A stretch of DNA of 42,452 bases, taken from positions 1-42,452 of the forward strand of contig JBAXXY010000008.1 in assembly GCA_037127655.1 (NCBI GenBank), given 5' to 3'. A model generated the notes under the pieces. It ran no database searches. It saw only the letters and a list, made by a program, of their open reading frames with translations, and was not told where the DNA came from. Shown here one piece after another: positions 33,154 through 42,435 of the stretch (its first letter is position 1; each line of letters starts with the position of its first letter). The stretch is from GWF2-38-69 sp037127655. Lineage in GTDB: Bacteria > Verrucomicrobiota > Lentisphaeria > Victivallales > GWF2-38-69. The translations under genes and the position numbers were made by a program.

Positions 33154-34011
33154 ATGTTAAGTTTTGAGTTTTTTTTCAGCAGAGAAGCTTCATTGTTTTT
33201 TTCTGTAGTAGTTTTCCTTTTCGGGCTATGCGTGGGAAGTTTTTTCAATGTCTGCATCTGGAGGATCCCAAGATGCGAATCAATAGTTTTTACGCCTTCC
33301 CATTGCCCTAACTGTGGAAAGAATATTGCATGGTTTGAGAACATTCCTGCTCTAAGCTGGATAATCTTAAGAGGCAGATGCAGTTCATGCAAAACTCCTA
33401 TTTCTGCCCGATACATCCTGGTGGAAATACTCGCCGCAGTTCTTTTTGTCGTTGACTACCAACGAGTCATTTTGCTCGGGGCTGGTTTCTCTGTCTTCAT
33501 CCCATACCTCATCGCTACAAGTCTATTTATATTGACCTTTTTTATTGATATAAAACACCGGATCATTCCAGATAAAATCACATACTTTGTAATAGTCTTT
33601 TCTCTTTTATTCTCCTTTTTCTTTCCTGAATCAGTAAATAAGACAACTCGCCTAGACGGGCTCATAAACTCGTTTTCAGGAATGGCTGTCTCTATTTTTC
33701 TATTGTCAATATTTGCTATTGTCGGAAAAAAGATATTCAAGAAAGAGGCTTTAGGCTGGGGTGATGTAAAATTCATGGGAGCAGTCGGAGCGTGTTTCGG
33801 GCTAATGCCTCCTGTTTGGTTCTTTACGCTATTTGTCGGTTCGATTCTGGGTGTCTTTTTCGGAGCATGTCTAATCTTGTTTCGCAAAAAAGGAGTACTA
33901 GCAGAAATACCATTTGGCCCTTTCCTTGCTATTGGCGGATATGTGTGGATATTATTTGGACCGGAACTGACAAATGGGTATTTCGCTCTGGTTAGATTCA
34001 TCGTCTTTTAA
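33154..34011 (+). CDS. pilD: Type IV prepilin peptidase / N-methyltransferase
   Basis: The 285-residue membrane protein of the PilD/GspO type cleaves prepilin leader peptides and methylates the new N-terminus. Both catalytic aspartates are present, in FFIDIKHRIIPD and GWGDVKFMG, along with PFGPFLAIGG. The N-terminal zinc-type cysteine pairs CPNC and CSSC are present, as in the bifunctional form. About seven to eight membrane segments follow. It is the only visible pilus or secretion gene in the window apart from the unknown protein at 84. It sits tightly between MTA phosphorylase and IMP cyclohydrolase (gaps 13 and 38 bases), so the grouping looks like plain cotranscription rather than shared function. 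Confidence 0.93.
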   Translation: MLSFEFFFSREASLFFSVVVFLFGLCVGSFFNVCIWRIPRCESIVFTPSHCPNCGKNIAWFENIPALSWIILRGRCSSCKTPISARYILVEILAAVLFVVDYQRVILLGAGFSVFIPYLIATSLFILTFFIDIKHRIIPDKITYFVIVFSLLFSFFFPESVNKTTRLDGLINSFSGMAVSIFLLSIFAIVGKKIFKKEALGWGDVKFMGAVGACFGLMPPVWFFTLFVGSILGVFFGACLILFRKKGVLAEIPFGPFLAIGGYVWILFGPELTNGYFALVRFIVF

Positions 34012-34049
34012 ACTATCAACAAACAACTATTAACTATAAACTAAACCTT

Positions 34050-34682
34050 ATGTATGTAGGAAGAATAGTCTCAATCGGACAAACCAGAAATGGCAACAAT
34101 GTCGGAATGTATAGAATCTCATCTCGTTCATTCCCAAACCGTTCAACTAAACTATCAGGCAACACCGTTTCAGTCATTCCAAGAAGCGGTTTTGAATCAG
34201 ACCTGACTAAGAATCCATATATATCTTACAACTGCATAAGAATAGCTAAATCATTTGCCGTTATCACAAATGGTTCTCATACTGACGCTATCGCTGAAAA
34301 AATTGAAATGGGATACCCTGTCAGAGATGCTCTGGCCCTTACTTTACTTGCTACGGACTATGAAAAAGATAACTACAAAACACCAAGAATAGCAGGAGTT
34401 ATTTCGCTTGATTCCAGTTTGGCTTATCTAGCCTCTATAAAGGAAAATTCGCTCGTCGTCAGAGATTTCGAACTTACTCCAGGAACTACATTTTATGTGG
34501 CTACTTATGAGCATTCCATCCCTTGTGTACACTACAAAGATTCAGACTTCGATGCTTATGATGCAAAGCAGGCAAAAGAGTATGTTTTATCAAAAGGCGT
34601 CTTTGCGCAACTCGAACTTCCAGTTACTTCTACCGCGGTTGTCTCGAATAAAAATGCTTTTGAGTTAAGCGCTGAAATTTAG
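34050..34682 (+). CDS. purO: IMP cyclohydrolase, PurO-like
   Basis: This 210-residue protein is of the IMP_cyclohyd family, named from archaeal PurO, which closes the purine ring to give IMP. The characteristic N-terminus is YVGRIVSIG, YRISSRSFPNR, and the middle carries YNCIRI, ITNGSHTDAIAEKI and PRIAG. The C-terminal part fits family length (about 200). Most bacteria use the bifunctional PurH for this step, so a PurO-type enzyme is unusual, but bacterial members of this family exist. It sits third in the plus-strand group, 38 bases after the peptidase and 21 before the helicase. Whether a separate PurH/PurP supplies the substrate cannot be told from this window. Confidence 0.85.
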   Translation: MYVGRIVSIGQTRNGNNVGMYRISSRSFPNRSTKLSGNTVSVIPRSGFESDLTKNPYISYNCIRIAKSFAVITNGSHTDAIAEKIEMGYPVRDALALTLLATDYEKDNYKTPRIAGVISLDSSLAYLASIKENSLVVRDFELTPGTTFYVATYEHSIPCVHYKDSDFDAYDAKQAKEYVLSKGVFAQLELPVTSTAVVSNKNAFELSAEI

Positions 34683-34703
34683 TAATTATCTAAACTACAA
34701 AAT

Positions 34704-36755
34704 ATGAATACTTATAATTCACCTGAAGAACTGAACCCTTCTCAAAAGAAGGCTGTTAGTGTAATAAACGGGCCTCTGCTCGTGCTGGCCGGAGCCGGGA
34801 CAGGAAAAACGAAAGTTATTACACACAGGATAGCAAATCTGATAAAAAACTGGATCTCGCCTGAGTCCATTCTTGGTTTGACTTTTACCAATAAAGCCGC
34901 AAAAGAAATGAAGGAAAGGATAAATAACCTTCTAGGCTCTGAAACAGCATCCAAGATATTCCTTGGAACTTTTCACGCTTTCTGCATAAGAATACTAAGA
35001 GCCGAAGTTGCCAACACCAGGCTTCACAAGAATTTCACAATCGCAGATGAGCAAGACCAGAAAGGAATCTTAAAACTTGCCATATCAGAACTCAAACTCA
35101 AAGAAGATGATGTAAATATAGGGCTTTTCGTGTCATTGATAGGCAAAGCAAAACAGGATTTAAAATCGCCTCTTCAATACAAAGCATCAACTCAGGGCTA
35201 CATGGCCGCAATAGGCGCCAGGATATATGAAAAATACCAGGATACTTTGATTGCCCAGAATATGCTAGACTTCGACGACATTCTAATGTACGCAGCCGAT
35301 CTCTGGGAAAATCACCCTGATATACTCGCAAAATATCAGGAGAAGTACAAATACATACTTATTGACGAATTTCAGGATACAAACTACGCCCAGTTTAAAC
35401 TTATAAAAATGCTCTCTGACAAGCACAAAAACCTCTGCGTGGTAGGCGATGACGACCAAAGCATTTACGGTTGGAGAGGAGCTGTAGTTGAAAATATACT
35501 CAACTTCCCGAATATGTATCCAAACTGCACGGTAGTTAAACTTGAGCAGAACTACCGCTCCACCAATAACATTCTAGAAGCAGCAAATGTCTTTATCTCT
35601 GGCAATAAAAACCGGCATTCCAAGAAGCTATGGTCTGAAAATGGAGTCGGAGCCAAGATAAAAATAGCATCGCTGCAGACGGACAAGAGCGAAGCTTTCT
35701 TTATCGCAAATCAGATTAGGAAAATCCAGTATGAATACCCGGAATTAAGGAATAGTGACATAGCGCTTCTATACAGGTCAAACCATCAGTCAAGGCTCTT
35801 TGAAGAGCAGTTTAGGATGAATAAAATTCCATACCGGCTGGTCGGTTCAAATTCATTCTATGACAGGAAAGAAGTAAGAGATGCCGTCGCCTATCTAAAA
35901 ATAGCTGTAAATCCTAATGACGACCAGAGCCTGCTTAGAATCCTCGGCGTCCCTCCAAGAAATCTAGGGTTGAAGTTTGTTGAATCTGCAAGGGCTTTCC
36001 AGAAAGGCAATATGCCTCTTCTCAAGGTCTTTCAATCCCAGGCTTTCCTAGATACGCTTTTACCCAAACAGAAATCCTCTATCAACGCGTTTACTGCAGC
36101 AGCAAATAAATACTTCTCAATGTTTTCTGAGAGCGGAGCGCTTGCTCAGAAAGCAAGAGCCTATTTTGATGAAATTGACTATTTGAACTGTTTTCAGAAG
36201 ATCTATAGAAAAATAGATGAAGCCGAAGACAGAAGAGAGAATGTTATTGAGTTTATCAATGCCATGGGACAATTCGAAATGGATAAAACATCCGGAACAA
36301 ACGAAGCTACACTGACTAATTTTCTCGAATCATTTTCTTTATCCGATGATAGCGACAAAGTCGAAGGAGATGAAAATAAAAATGCGGTAACCCTAATGAC
36401 AGTTCATTCGGCTAAAGGTCTAGAGTTCCCGTGTGTATTCATAGTCGGAATGGAACAAAATCTCTTCCCTCATTCGCGTGCTTTGCAGGAACGCGATACT
36501 GATGAGGAAAGAAGACTCTTTTATGTAGCAATTACACGGGCAAAAAAGCTTCTTTTTCTGACCAATGCCAAGAGCCGTTTCAAATACGGGACGCAGTCAT
36601 ATCAGATGCCGTCAGAGTTTTTGGACGATCTGCCCGAATCCTTAATTGAAAACTTAACTGTCCGGGATGTCCCTGTAAATGACTCGCATCTCAATGACGC
36701 CTTCAAAAATTTCTACTCGCAGTTTGAGTCCAATAAAGATCAGCAAGAAGAATGA
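34704..36755 (+). CDS. pcrA: UvrD/PcrA-type DNA helicase
   Basis: The 683-residue superfamily 1A helicase acts in repair and in clearing replication roadblocks. It has a Q-motif region LNPSQKKAV, Walker A AGAGTGKT (29-36), TFTNKAAKEM (motif Ia), Walker B DEFQDTN (221-227), GDDDQSIYGWRGA (III), LEQNYRST (IV), TVHSAKGLEF (V) and RRLFYVAITRAKK (VI). It is somewhat shorter than Escherichia UvrD (about 720), lacking part of the C-terminal extension. It is the last of the four plus-strand genes and ends 31 bases before a convergent lipoprotein gene without a visible terminator between. Confidence 0.95.
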   Translation: MNTYNSPEELNPSQKKAVSVINGPLLVLAGAGTGKTKVITHRIANLIKNWISPESILGLTFTNKAAKEMKERINNLLGSETASKIFLGTFHAFCIRILRAEVANTRLHKNFTIADEQDQKGILKLAISELKLKEDDVNIGLFVSLIGKAKQDLKSPLQYKASTQGYMAAIGARIYEKYQDTLIAQNMLDFDDILMYAADLWENHPDILAKYQEKYKYILIDEFQDTNYAQFKLIKMLSDKHKNLCVVGDDDQSIYGWRGAVVENILNFPNMYPNCTVVKLEQNYRSTNNILEAANVFISGNKNRHSKKLWSENGVGAKIKIASLQTDKSEAFFIANQIRKIQYEYPELRNSDIALLYRSNHQSRLFEEQFRMNKIPYRLVGSNSFYDRKEVRDAVAYLKIAVNPNDDQSLLRILGVPPRNLGLKFVESARAFQKGNMPLLKVFQSQAFLDTLLPKQKSSINAFTAAANKYFSMFSESGALAQKARAYFDEIDYLNCFQKIYRKIDEAEDRRENVIEFINAMGQFEMDKTSGTNEATLTNFLESFSLSDDSDKVEGDENKNAVTLMTVHSAKGLEFPCVFIVGMEQNLFPHSRALQERDTDEERRLFYVAITRAKKLLFLTNAKSRFKYGTQSYQMPSEFLDDLPESLIENLTVRDVPVNDSHLNDAFKNFYSQFESNKDQQEE

Positions 36756-36786
36756 CTTACTGACAATATACCAGTGAGGGAAGAGA

Positions 36787-37074
36787 TTATGGCTGGAAGC
36801 TTTCGTTTTCGTCTCCATTATCGTCACCACCCTCACCTACTGTGTCGAACGGCCTATCAGCATTAAGTTCTGAAGCTACCTGTTCTTCATTCATTCTGTT
36901 ATTCATCCAATCGTAGGAACCTCTTGCATCATTAGTATCATCCGGGTCTGCAGGACCGTGGAACACATTATCATCTGCCGCTTTGAACCCTTGGGCAACA
37001 GTAGAATCAGAGGAACATGCTGAAAAGATAAATAATGATAAAACAGCAACAATAGCCAAACGAATAAATAACAT
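36787..37074 (-). CDS. Small acidic lipoprotein
   Basis: I do not recognise the family. The 95 residues begin with a signal peptide with lipobox FSAC (C20), after which the mature part is highly acidic, rich in Asp, Glu and Asn and without membrane segments. It ends in EGGDDNGDENES, and could bind calcium or another cation. AAGGAAAA precedes the ATG. It follows the RND permease by 21 bases and could be cotranscribed with the pump, but no functional link is known. Confidence 0.75.
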   Translation of the reverse strand: MLFIRLAIVAVLSLFIFSACSSDSTVAQGFKAADDNVFHGPADPDDTNDARGSYDWMNNRMNEEQVASELNADRPFDTVGEGGDDNGDENESFQP

Positions 37075-37095
37075 ATGATTTTCCTTTATTTTAAA

Positions 37096-40000
37096 TTAAT
37101 TTTTATGTTCTATTATCTTACTTTCAAGAGCTTTAGATGCAGAAGGAGACCTTGATAGTTCAAACCTGTCAAGGAATTTCTCCTGAACCATTTCCATGTA
37201 CAAGTATATCCCAGGAGTAACAAAAAGAGTTATAATCTGAGCAAAAACAAGTCCGCCTACAATTACAAGGCCAAGAGATTGTCGTGATGAACCATCAGCG
37301 CCTATACCCAATGCAATAGGCAATGCACCCATTATAGCTGCAAGCCCGGTCATCAGTATTGGTCTGAAACGCACCAGACAGGCATTATATATGGCCGACA
37401 GCATCTTTTCACCTTTCTCACGGTTCTGACTAGCAAAGTCCACCATCATAATGCCATTTTTAGCAATGATGCCAAGGAGCATAAAGAGTCCGACATAAGC
37501 GTACAAATTAAGTTCGCCATTAAAGATAATAAGAGTCCCAAGACCGCCGAAAGCAGCCACAGGCAATGTCGTAAGGACAGTAAAAGGGTGGATGTAACTT
37601 TCGTACAAAATACCCAGTATCACATACATCAGGAAGACGGCTATGATCACAAGTATAGTCATTGACGCAATTGCTTTTTGAAATTCCTGAGCTTCACCCT
37701 GAAATGAGCCAGACATACCTGGAAGCAAAATATTTGCTGCGGCTTTTTGAACCTTGCCAGTAGCAACACTCAGAGGAATATTTGAAGCAATATTAAATGA
37801 AATTGTAGCTGAAATCATCTGTTGCGAATGGGAAACCTGCTGAGGACCCAAGGTTGCTTTAATATTAGCTACATTATCAAAAGGGACGAGTTTTCCTGTA
37901 ATAGTTGATTGCACATAAAGTTTCCTTATATCCTCAGGATTCATCATGTAGTTATCTTCCAACTGTACATTAACATTATATTGGTCAAGATCAGTGGTAA
38001 ACTGAGCGACCCTACCTTTTGAATATGCCAGTGAGAGCGTGTTTTCTATATCTGTAGCAGTAATATTAAATACAGAAGCAAGATCTCTTAGAAGTTCTAT
38101 TTCAAGTTGAGGCATATTAAGCTTTACGCTAGTCTGAATCCCGACAAGCTCAGGCATTTTTTCCATTTGCGCCTGCAAGTTATTGGTACAGCTATAAACA
38201 TCATCTTCATTGGGACCTGTTATAGTGTATGAATATTGAGCGCCTTTAGCAGTACTTTCGCCTCCTGTACTAATTTTTAAAACTGGATATGGCTGCATAA
38301 AGACAAAGCCAAGAGGATAATCCAGATTAATTAGTTTTCCCCACATCATGCCTACCACTGAATCTATTGAAGGACGCTCCTTCTTGTCAACAAGAGTGGT
38401 AACAAGAAAACCTGTTGATTGGTCAGCGCCATTCGACATCCCGGTAAGCGTCACAAAAGTATTAACGAAAGGATTATTTTCGAGTGTCTGGTTAATTGCT
38501 TTTTGGAATTCATGCATCATAGGCGTTGATGTTCCAAGAGGAGCCAATATACCGCCCTGAATAACCCCGCTGTCGCCTACTGGCATAAATCCCTTAGGCA
38601 CTATCGAATAAAACCATACTGTTCCGACAATACAAATTAACCATACTACAAGGGAAATATATTTTCTCTTCAGCACAAAACGGAGAATTAAAGCATATCC
38701 TGTAACCAGCTTTCTGATAAAAAAGTCAACCTTTTTTTTCAGTGAAAATCCTTTGTGCTCCTTTTCAATCGGCTTAAGTATTCTTGCGCACATCATAGGA
38801 CTCAGAGTCAGGGAAATTATACCTGAGCATACTACAGCAAGAATAACTGTAAGAGCAAATTCCCTGAAAGTCCTTCCTACTATTCCACCCATGTACACAA
38901 GCGGCACGAAAACAGTTACAAGAGAGAGAGTCATTGACACAACTGTCCCTGTAATTTCTTTCGCGCTCTTAATAGCTGCGTCAAATGGCGAGAGACCTTC
39001 TTCAATTAATCTTACAGTATTTTCAAGAACAACTATCGCATCGTCAACTACAAACCCCACTGCAAGAGTCAATGCCATCAGAGAGAGGTTGTCCAAAGTA
39101 AAGCTCGCCATCATCATCACCAGGAATGTAGCAATGATGGATAAAGGCAGAGATACGGCAGGAATTACTGTGTCTGAAACCCTTCCGATAAAAATAAATA
39201 TTACTATTACTACCAAAATGAAAGCAAGAAGAAGTGTAAATTTTACATCATTTATCGAATCTAAAATAGTTTCTGCTCTGTCATATAACACATTAATATT
39301 GACCGAACCTGGTATTTCGTCCTTTATAGATTCAATAAGCTTTTTGATGTTATTTGACAAATCGATTGTATTTGAATCTCCTGTCCTTCTGACCATTATA
39401 AAGGCGGGCATCATTCTTTCGCCTACACCTTTTTTATAATAAACTATGTTTATATCTTCATTATCAGTGCTGTTTGTTGCCTTTCCTATATCGCTGATAC
39501 GAACAGGGCCTCCTGCTGCATATTTTACGATGAGATTATTGTACTGGCTCTCATCGGTAAGCTGCCCGTCAGGCTCAACGGAGTAAGCTCTTGATTTGCC
39601 GTTGATACTCCCGCCTGGAATCATAGGAGTACTGCTCTGAAGAGCTATAGAGACATCAGAAATTCCGATATCGTATGCTGCAAGCTTTAATGGATCAAGC
39701 TTAATAACCTCTGCTGTTTTAGCACCATAGCAGTCAACTTCGGAAACTCCGTTAATCATGCTTATTCTCTGAGCCACTCTTTTATTGGCAATATCGTAAA
39801 GTTCCCCAGAATTCATGGTCTCAGATGTAACAAGAATATAAAGTATTGGAGCATCAGAAGGATTGAATTTCTGATAGGATGGTGGGTTTGGGAGAGTCGG
39901 TAGATTAGCACTTGCTCTTGAAATTGCCGCCTGAACATCGGGTGCTACAAGGTCAACATTCTTATCTAAAGAGAAAGTAAGAGTAATCTGAGTAGAACCT

Positions 40001-40257
40001 TCAGTATTTGTAGAAATAATGCTTTCAAGCCCTGGAATCTGCATGCACTGATTTTCTAGAGGTGAAGCAACCGCTGACGCCATCGTATTAGGGCTGGCTC
40101 CCGGCAAGCTGGCATTAATTGTTATAACAGGGCTCTGCACTTCCGGCAGGTCACTAATCGGAAGATTGAAATATGCCGCGATGCCAAAGATAACTACGCA
40201 CAAAAAAACAAGCACGGTCATTATTGGCTTTTTTATAAAAACTGTAGAGATATTCAT
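37096..40257 (-). CDS. RND efflux permease (AcrB/HAE1 type)
   Basis: This 1053-residue inner-membrane pump is of the hydrophobe/amphiphile efflux family, driven by proton import. Seen are the N-terminal helix with FIKKPIMTVLVFL, the periplasmic domains, and the proton-relay aspartates D405-D406 in VGFVVDDAIVVLENTVRL (TM4). GIIAKNGIMMVDFA, the equivalent stretch in the second half, follows, and RFRPILMTGLAA is typical. It has the length of a complete AcrB-like monomer. It is the second gene after the adaptor (48-base gap), and an acidic lipoprotein gene follows. No TolC-like outer-membrane channel is nearby, so the pump must use one encoded elsewhere. Substrates cannot be read. Confidence 0.94.
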   Translation of the reverse strand: MNISTVFIKKPIMTVLVFLCVVIFGIAAYFNLPISDLPEVQSPVITINASLPGASPNTMASAVASPLENQCMQIPGLESIISTNTEGSTQITLTFSLDKNVDLVAPDVQAAISRASANLPTLPNPPSYQKFNPSDAPILYILVTSETMNSGELYDIANKRVAQRISMINGVSEVDCYGAKTAEVIKLDPLKLAAYDIGISDVSIALQSSTPMIPGGSINGKSRAYSVEPDGQLTDESQYNNLIVKYAAGGPVRISDIGKATNSTDNEDINIVYYKKGVGERMMPAFIMVRRTGDSNTIDLSNNIKKLIESIKDEIPGSVNINVLYDRAETILDSINDVKFTLLLAFILVVIVIFIFIGRVSDTVIPAVSLPLSIIATFLVMMMASFTLDNLSLMALTLAVGFVVDDAIVVLENTVRLIEEGLSPFDAAIKSAKEITGTVVSMTLSLVTVFVPLVYMGGIVGRTFREFALTVILAVVCSGIISLTLSPMMCARILKPIEKEHKGFSLKKKVDFFIRKLVTGYALILRFVLKRKYISLVVWLICIVGTVWFYSIVPKGFMPVGDSGVIQGGILAPLGTSTPMMHEFQKAINQTLENNPFVNTFVTLTGMSNGADQSTGFLVTTLVDKKERPSIDSVVGMMWGKLINLDYPLGFVFMQPYPVLKISTGGESTAKGAQYSYTITGPNEDDVYSCTNNLQAQMEKMPELVGIQTSVKLNMPQLEIELLRDLASVFNITATDIENTLSLAYSKGRVAQFTTDLDQYNVNVQLEDNYMMNPEDIRKLYVQSTITGKLVPFDNVANIKATLGPQQVSHSQQMISATISFNIASNIPLSVATGKVQKAAANILLPGMSGSFQGEAQEFQKAIASMTILVIIAVFLMYVILGILYESYIHPFTVLTTLPVAAFGGLGTLIIFNGELNLYAYVGLFMLLGIIAKNGIMMVDFASQNREKGEKMLSAIYNACLVRFRPILMTGLAAIMGALPIALGIGADGSSRQSLGLVIVGGLVFAQIITLFVTPGIYLYMEMVQEKFLDRFELSRSPSASKALESKIIEHKN

Positions 40258-40305
40258 TTTCTGGATTTTACCTGAATTTATTAGAGAACCTTATATATTC
40301 CAAAA

Positions 40306-41490
40306 TTACTGATTTTTACTATCCTGGATGAGCGATGTATCAGAAACAGGCTGTTCGAATGTATCTTTCCCTACAACATTTACAGCTGCATTAGGCACAA
40401 GTCCCATCTGCCCTACTGTCACAACCTCTTCTCCTGAGCTAAGCTTGCCTTCTCCTACAATTCCTTCAATTATAGTGTAATCTCCTTCTTTCAATCCGGT
40501 CTTAACCCAAAGAAGTTGAGCCTTATTATCTTTCACAACAAATATAAAGTTCCCTTTAAGTCCCATATTGACTGCCTGGTTGGGAACCAGAATGGCATTC
40601 TTTTTTATATAGTAAATAAGTCTGACACTTACAAATTGCCCAGGCCAAATTTCTTTTTTTGGATTCGGAATAGATGCTCTGAGATATATGTTTCCGGTTG
40701 CCGGATCAATTGTATTATTTAGAAAGTCCAGTGTGCCAGTATAATGATTTTGTATAATGCTGTTTCCTTCTCCAAAAGATTCAGTGGAGACAATAACCTT
40801 GAGCGAGCCTTTATTCATTGAATCTCTGAGTATGGAATAGTTTCGCTCAGAGATTGAAAAATCCACATTCAGTGGGTCGATTGACTTGATATTAACAAGA
40901 GTAGGCCCATTATTTTCTGTAACAATATTCCCGGGGTCAATCTGGCGCGTTCCTGTAATTCCAGCAATTGGGGAGGTTATTTTGCAGTACTCAAGGGATA
41001 TCTCATTCTGCCAAACGGTGGCTTTATCTGCTTCAACCATGCCTAATGTCTTTTCATATGTCGCAAGAATTCTGGCATAATCCTGAGCGGACATAGCGCC
41101 TGTTGCCGCTATTTTCTTATCTTTTTCAGCAATCCATAATGCAATGCTCATGTCAGCATTATTTTGTTTGAGCAAAGCTTTGGATTGGTCTAGCAAAGCC
41201 TGATACGATCTGGTGTCTATTTCGAAAAGAGTGTCGCCCTCTTTAACAGACTGTCCTTCAGTGAACTTGGCGCTTATGATTTTTCCGGTTACCTGTGATT
41301 TTATATCAACACTTAAATCTGCTGCAAGTATTCCTATAGCATCTATATATATAGGAACATCAGCATTAATTGCCTGAGCGGTGTGAACCGGTCTTGCAGG
41401 AGCAACGCCACCTCGGGATTCCTTCTTAGAACATGAAAGTTGGGAAAGTAAAACCAAAGCAAAACCAAAGCAATATAGAATCTTTAACAT
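40306..41490 (-). CDS. RND periplasmic adaptor (membrane fusion protein), lipoprotein
   Basis: The 394-residue adaptor links the RND pump to an outer-membrane channel. The signal peptide carries a lipobox, QLSC (C20), so it is anchored by lipid. The biotinyl-lipoyl-like halves are recognisable: SQVTGKIISAKFTEGQSVKEGDTLFEID and ITSPIAGITGTRQIDPGNIV, separated by a helical hairpin (about 92-160). The beta-barrel and membrane-proximal parts follow (GNIYLRASIPNP, WPGQFVSVRL, LVPNQAV). The order adaptor then permease is standard. AAGGAT lies about 11 bases before the ATG. Confidence 0.93.
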   Translation of the reverse strand: MLKILYCFGFALVLLSQLSCSKKESRGGVAPARPVHTAQAINADVPIYIDAIGILAADLSVDIKSQVTGKIISAKFTEGQSVKEGDTLFEIDTRSYQALLDQSKALLKQNNADMSIALWIAEKDKKIAATGAMSAQDYARILATYEKTLGMVEADKATVWQNEISLEYCKITSPIAGITGTRQIDPGNIVTENNGPTLVNIKSIDPLNVDFSISERNYSILRDSMNKGSLKVIVSTESFGEGNSIIQNHYTGTLDFLNNTIDPATGNIYLRASIPNPKKEIWPGQFVSVRLIYYIKKNAILVPNQAVNMGLKGNFIFVVKDNKAQLLWVKTGLKEGDYTIIEGIVGEGKLSSGEEVVTVGQMGLVPNAAVNVVGKDTFEQPVSDTSLIQDSKNQ

Positions 41491-41592
41491 AAGAGAATGT
41501 AATCCTTAGTTTTTGATTGAAGTAGTCAAGAGCATTAAAACTCATTCTATCGTAGAGCAAGTTATTTTCAACAACTCTGGAGAATTGTTCTT

Positions 41593-42435
41593 CTAAACAA
41601 AGAAAGGGAGTGTCTTTAAGTCGAATTCTTTCCATTCGCCGTATGTGTAGAAAACTTTCATAAGGAAGAGACCTTTAGCCGGAGCCGTATCATAGGCGCT
41701 AAGTCTATTTTTAGCCTCTAGTATTTCAAGAACTTCTTCCGGCTCCGCTTTATTTACTCCGACCCTGTGAAGAGTTCCCATAAGGCTTCTTACCATCTTA
41801 TAAAGAAAGCTTTCTCCAATAAAAGTAATACAAACATATTCTCCGAAAGCATTAACTCTTATTTCAAAAATATTTCTAATTGGATTTTTTCCGCTCTTTG
41901 TAATTTCAACAGCAAAAGATGAAAAATCATGAACTCCAATCATATAAGACGATGCCTTTTGAATGGCATCTAGGTTAAATGGCTCGTTAACATGCCACGC
42001 CCATCTGTGAGTAAAAGGGTTTATTTTTTTACTATTGTGAATGACATAAGTATAGGCTTTCCCTTTGGCATCAAATCTGGCGTTAAAGCTCTGCTCTTTA
42101 GTTTCAATGGAGTTAATCCTGATTTCAGGCGGAAGGATGCTGTTCATGGCTTTCTTGACTGTTTCGGCAGGTATTTGCGGTTTTGCAGGCGGGATAAATG
42201 AAACTGACATTCCTACTGCGTGAACTCCTGCATCAGTTCTGCCTGAGGATGTCAGCGCTATTTTAGAGCCGAAGAGATAACTAAACTTTTCTTCCATAAC
42301 AGACTGAACGGTCGGTCCGTGCGGCTGCATCTGCCAGCCAAGATATGCAGTCCCATCGTAAGCAACATTCATCAGATATGAAAAAGGCGCTCTTTCAACT
42401 TGATTGTGAACATCAATTGCCGACTCGTTATTCAT
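41593..42435 (-). CDS. truA: tRNA pseudouridine synthase A
   Basis: The 280-residue enzyme makes pseudouridine at positions 38-40 of tRNA anticodon arms. The catalytic aspartate is D68 in SSGRTDAGVHA. The family opening YDGTAYLGWQ, ARFDAKGKAYTY, and FLYKMVRSLMGTLHRVG in the second half are all present, and the length matches. The region before YDG is about 10 residues longer than in Escherichia TruA, so an internal start at Met22 is possible, but that would remove the first strand, and Met1 at 42435 is kept. It is upstream of the RND adaptor by 102 bases. The window ends just before it, so its own promoter is out of view. Confidence 0.94.
   Translation of the reverse strand: MNNESAIDVHNQVERAPFSYLMNVAYDGTAYLGWQMQPHGPTVQSVMEEKFSYLFGSKIALTSSGRTDAGVHAVGMSVSFIPPAKPQIPAETVKKAMNSILPPEIRINSIETKEQSFNARFDAKGKAYTYVIHNSKKINPFTHRWAWHVNEPFNLDAIQKASSYMIGVHDFSSFAVEITKSGKNPIRNIFEIRVNAFGEYVCITFIGESFLYKMVRSLMGTLHRVGVNKAEPEEVLEILEAKNRLSAYDTAPAKGLFLMKVFYTYGEWKEFDLKTLPFFV

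Noticed and set aside
33456..34001. 181-residue open frame on the minus strand
   Set aside because: Antisense to the prepilin peptidase, whose catalytic motifs are clear. No ribosome-binding site and shadow-like composition.
38753..39439. 228-residue open frame on the plus strand
   Set aside because: It lies entirely antisense to the RND permease, has no family resemblance, and its composition (many Thr, Ile, Arg) is the shadow of the permease codons.
41426..41635. 69-residue minus-strand frame between truA and the RND adaptor
   Set aside because: It overlaps both the end of truA and the signal peptide of the adaptor in another frame and has no family features.
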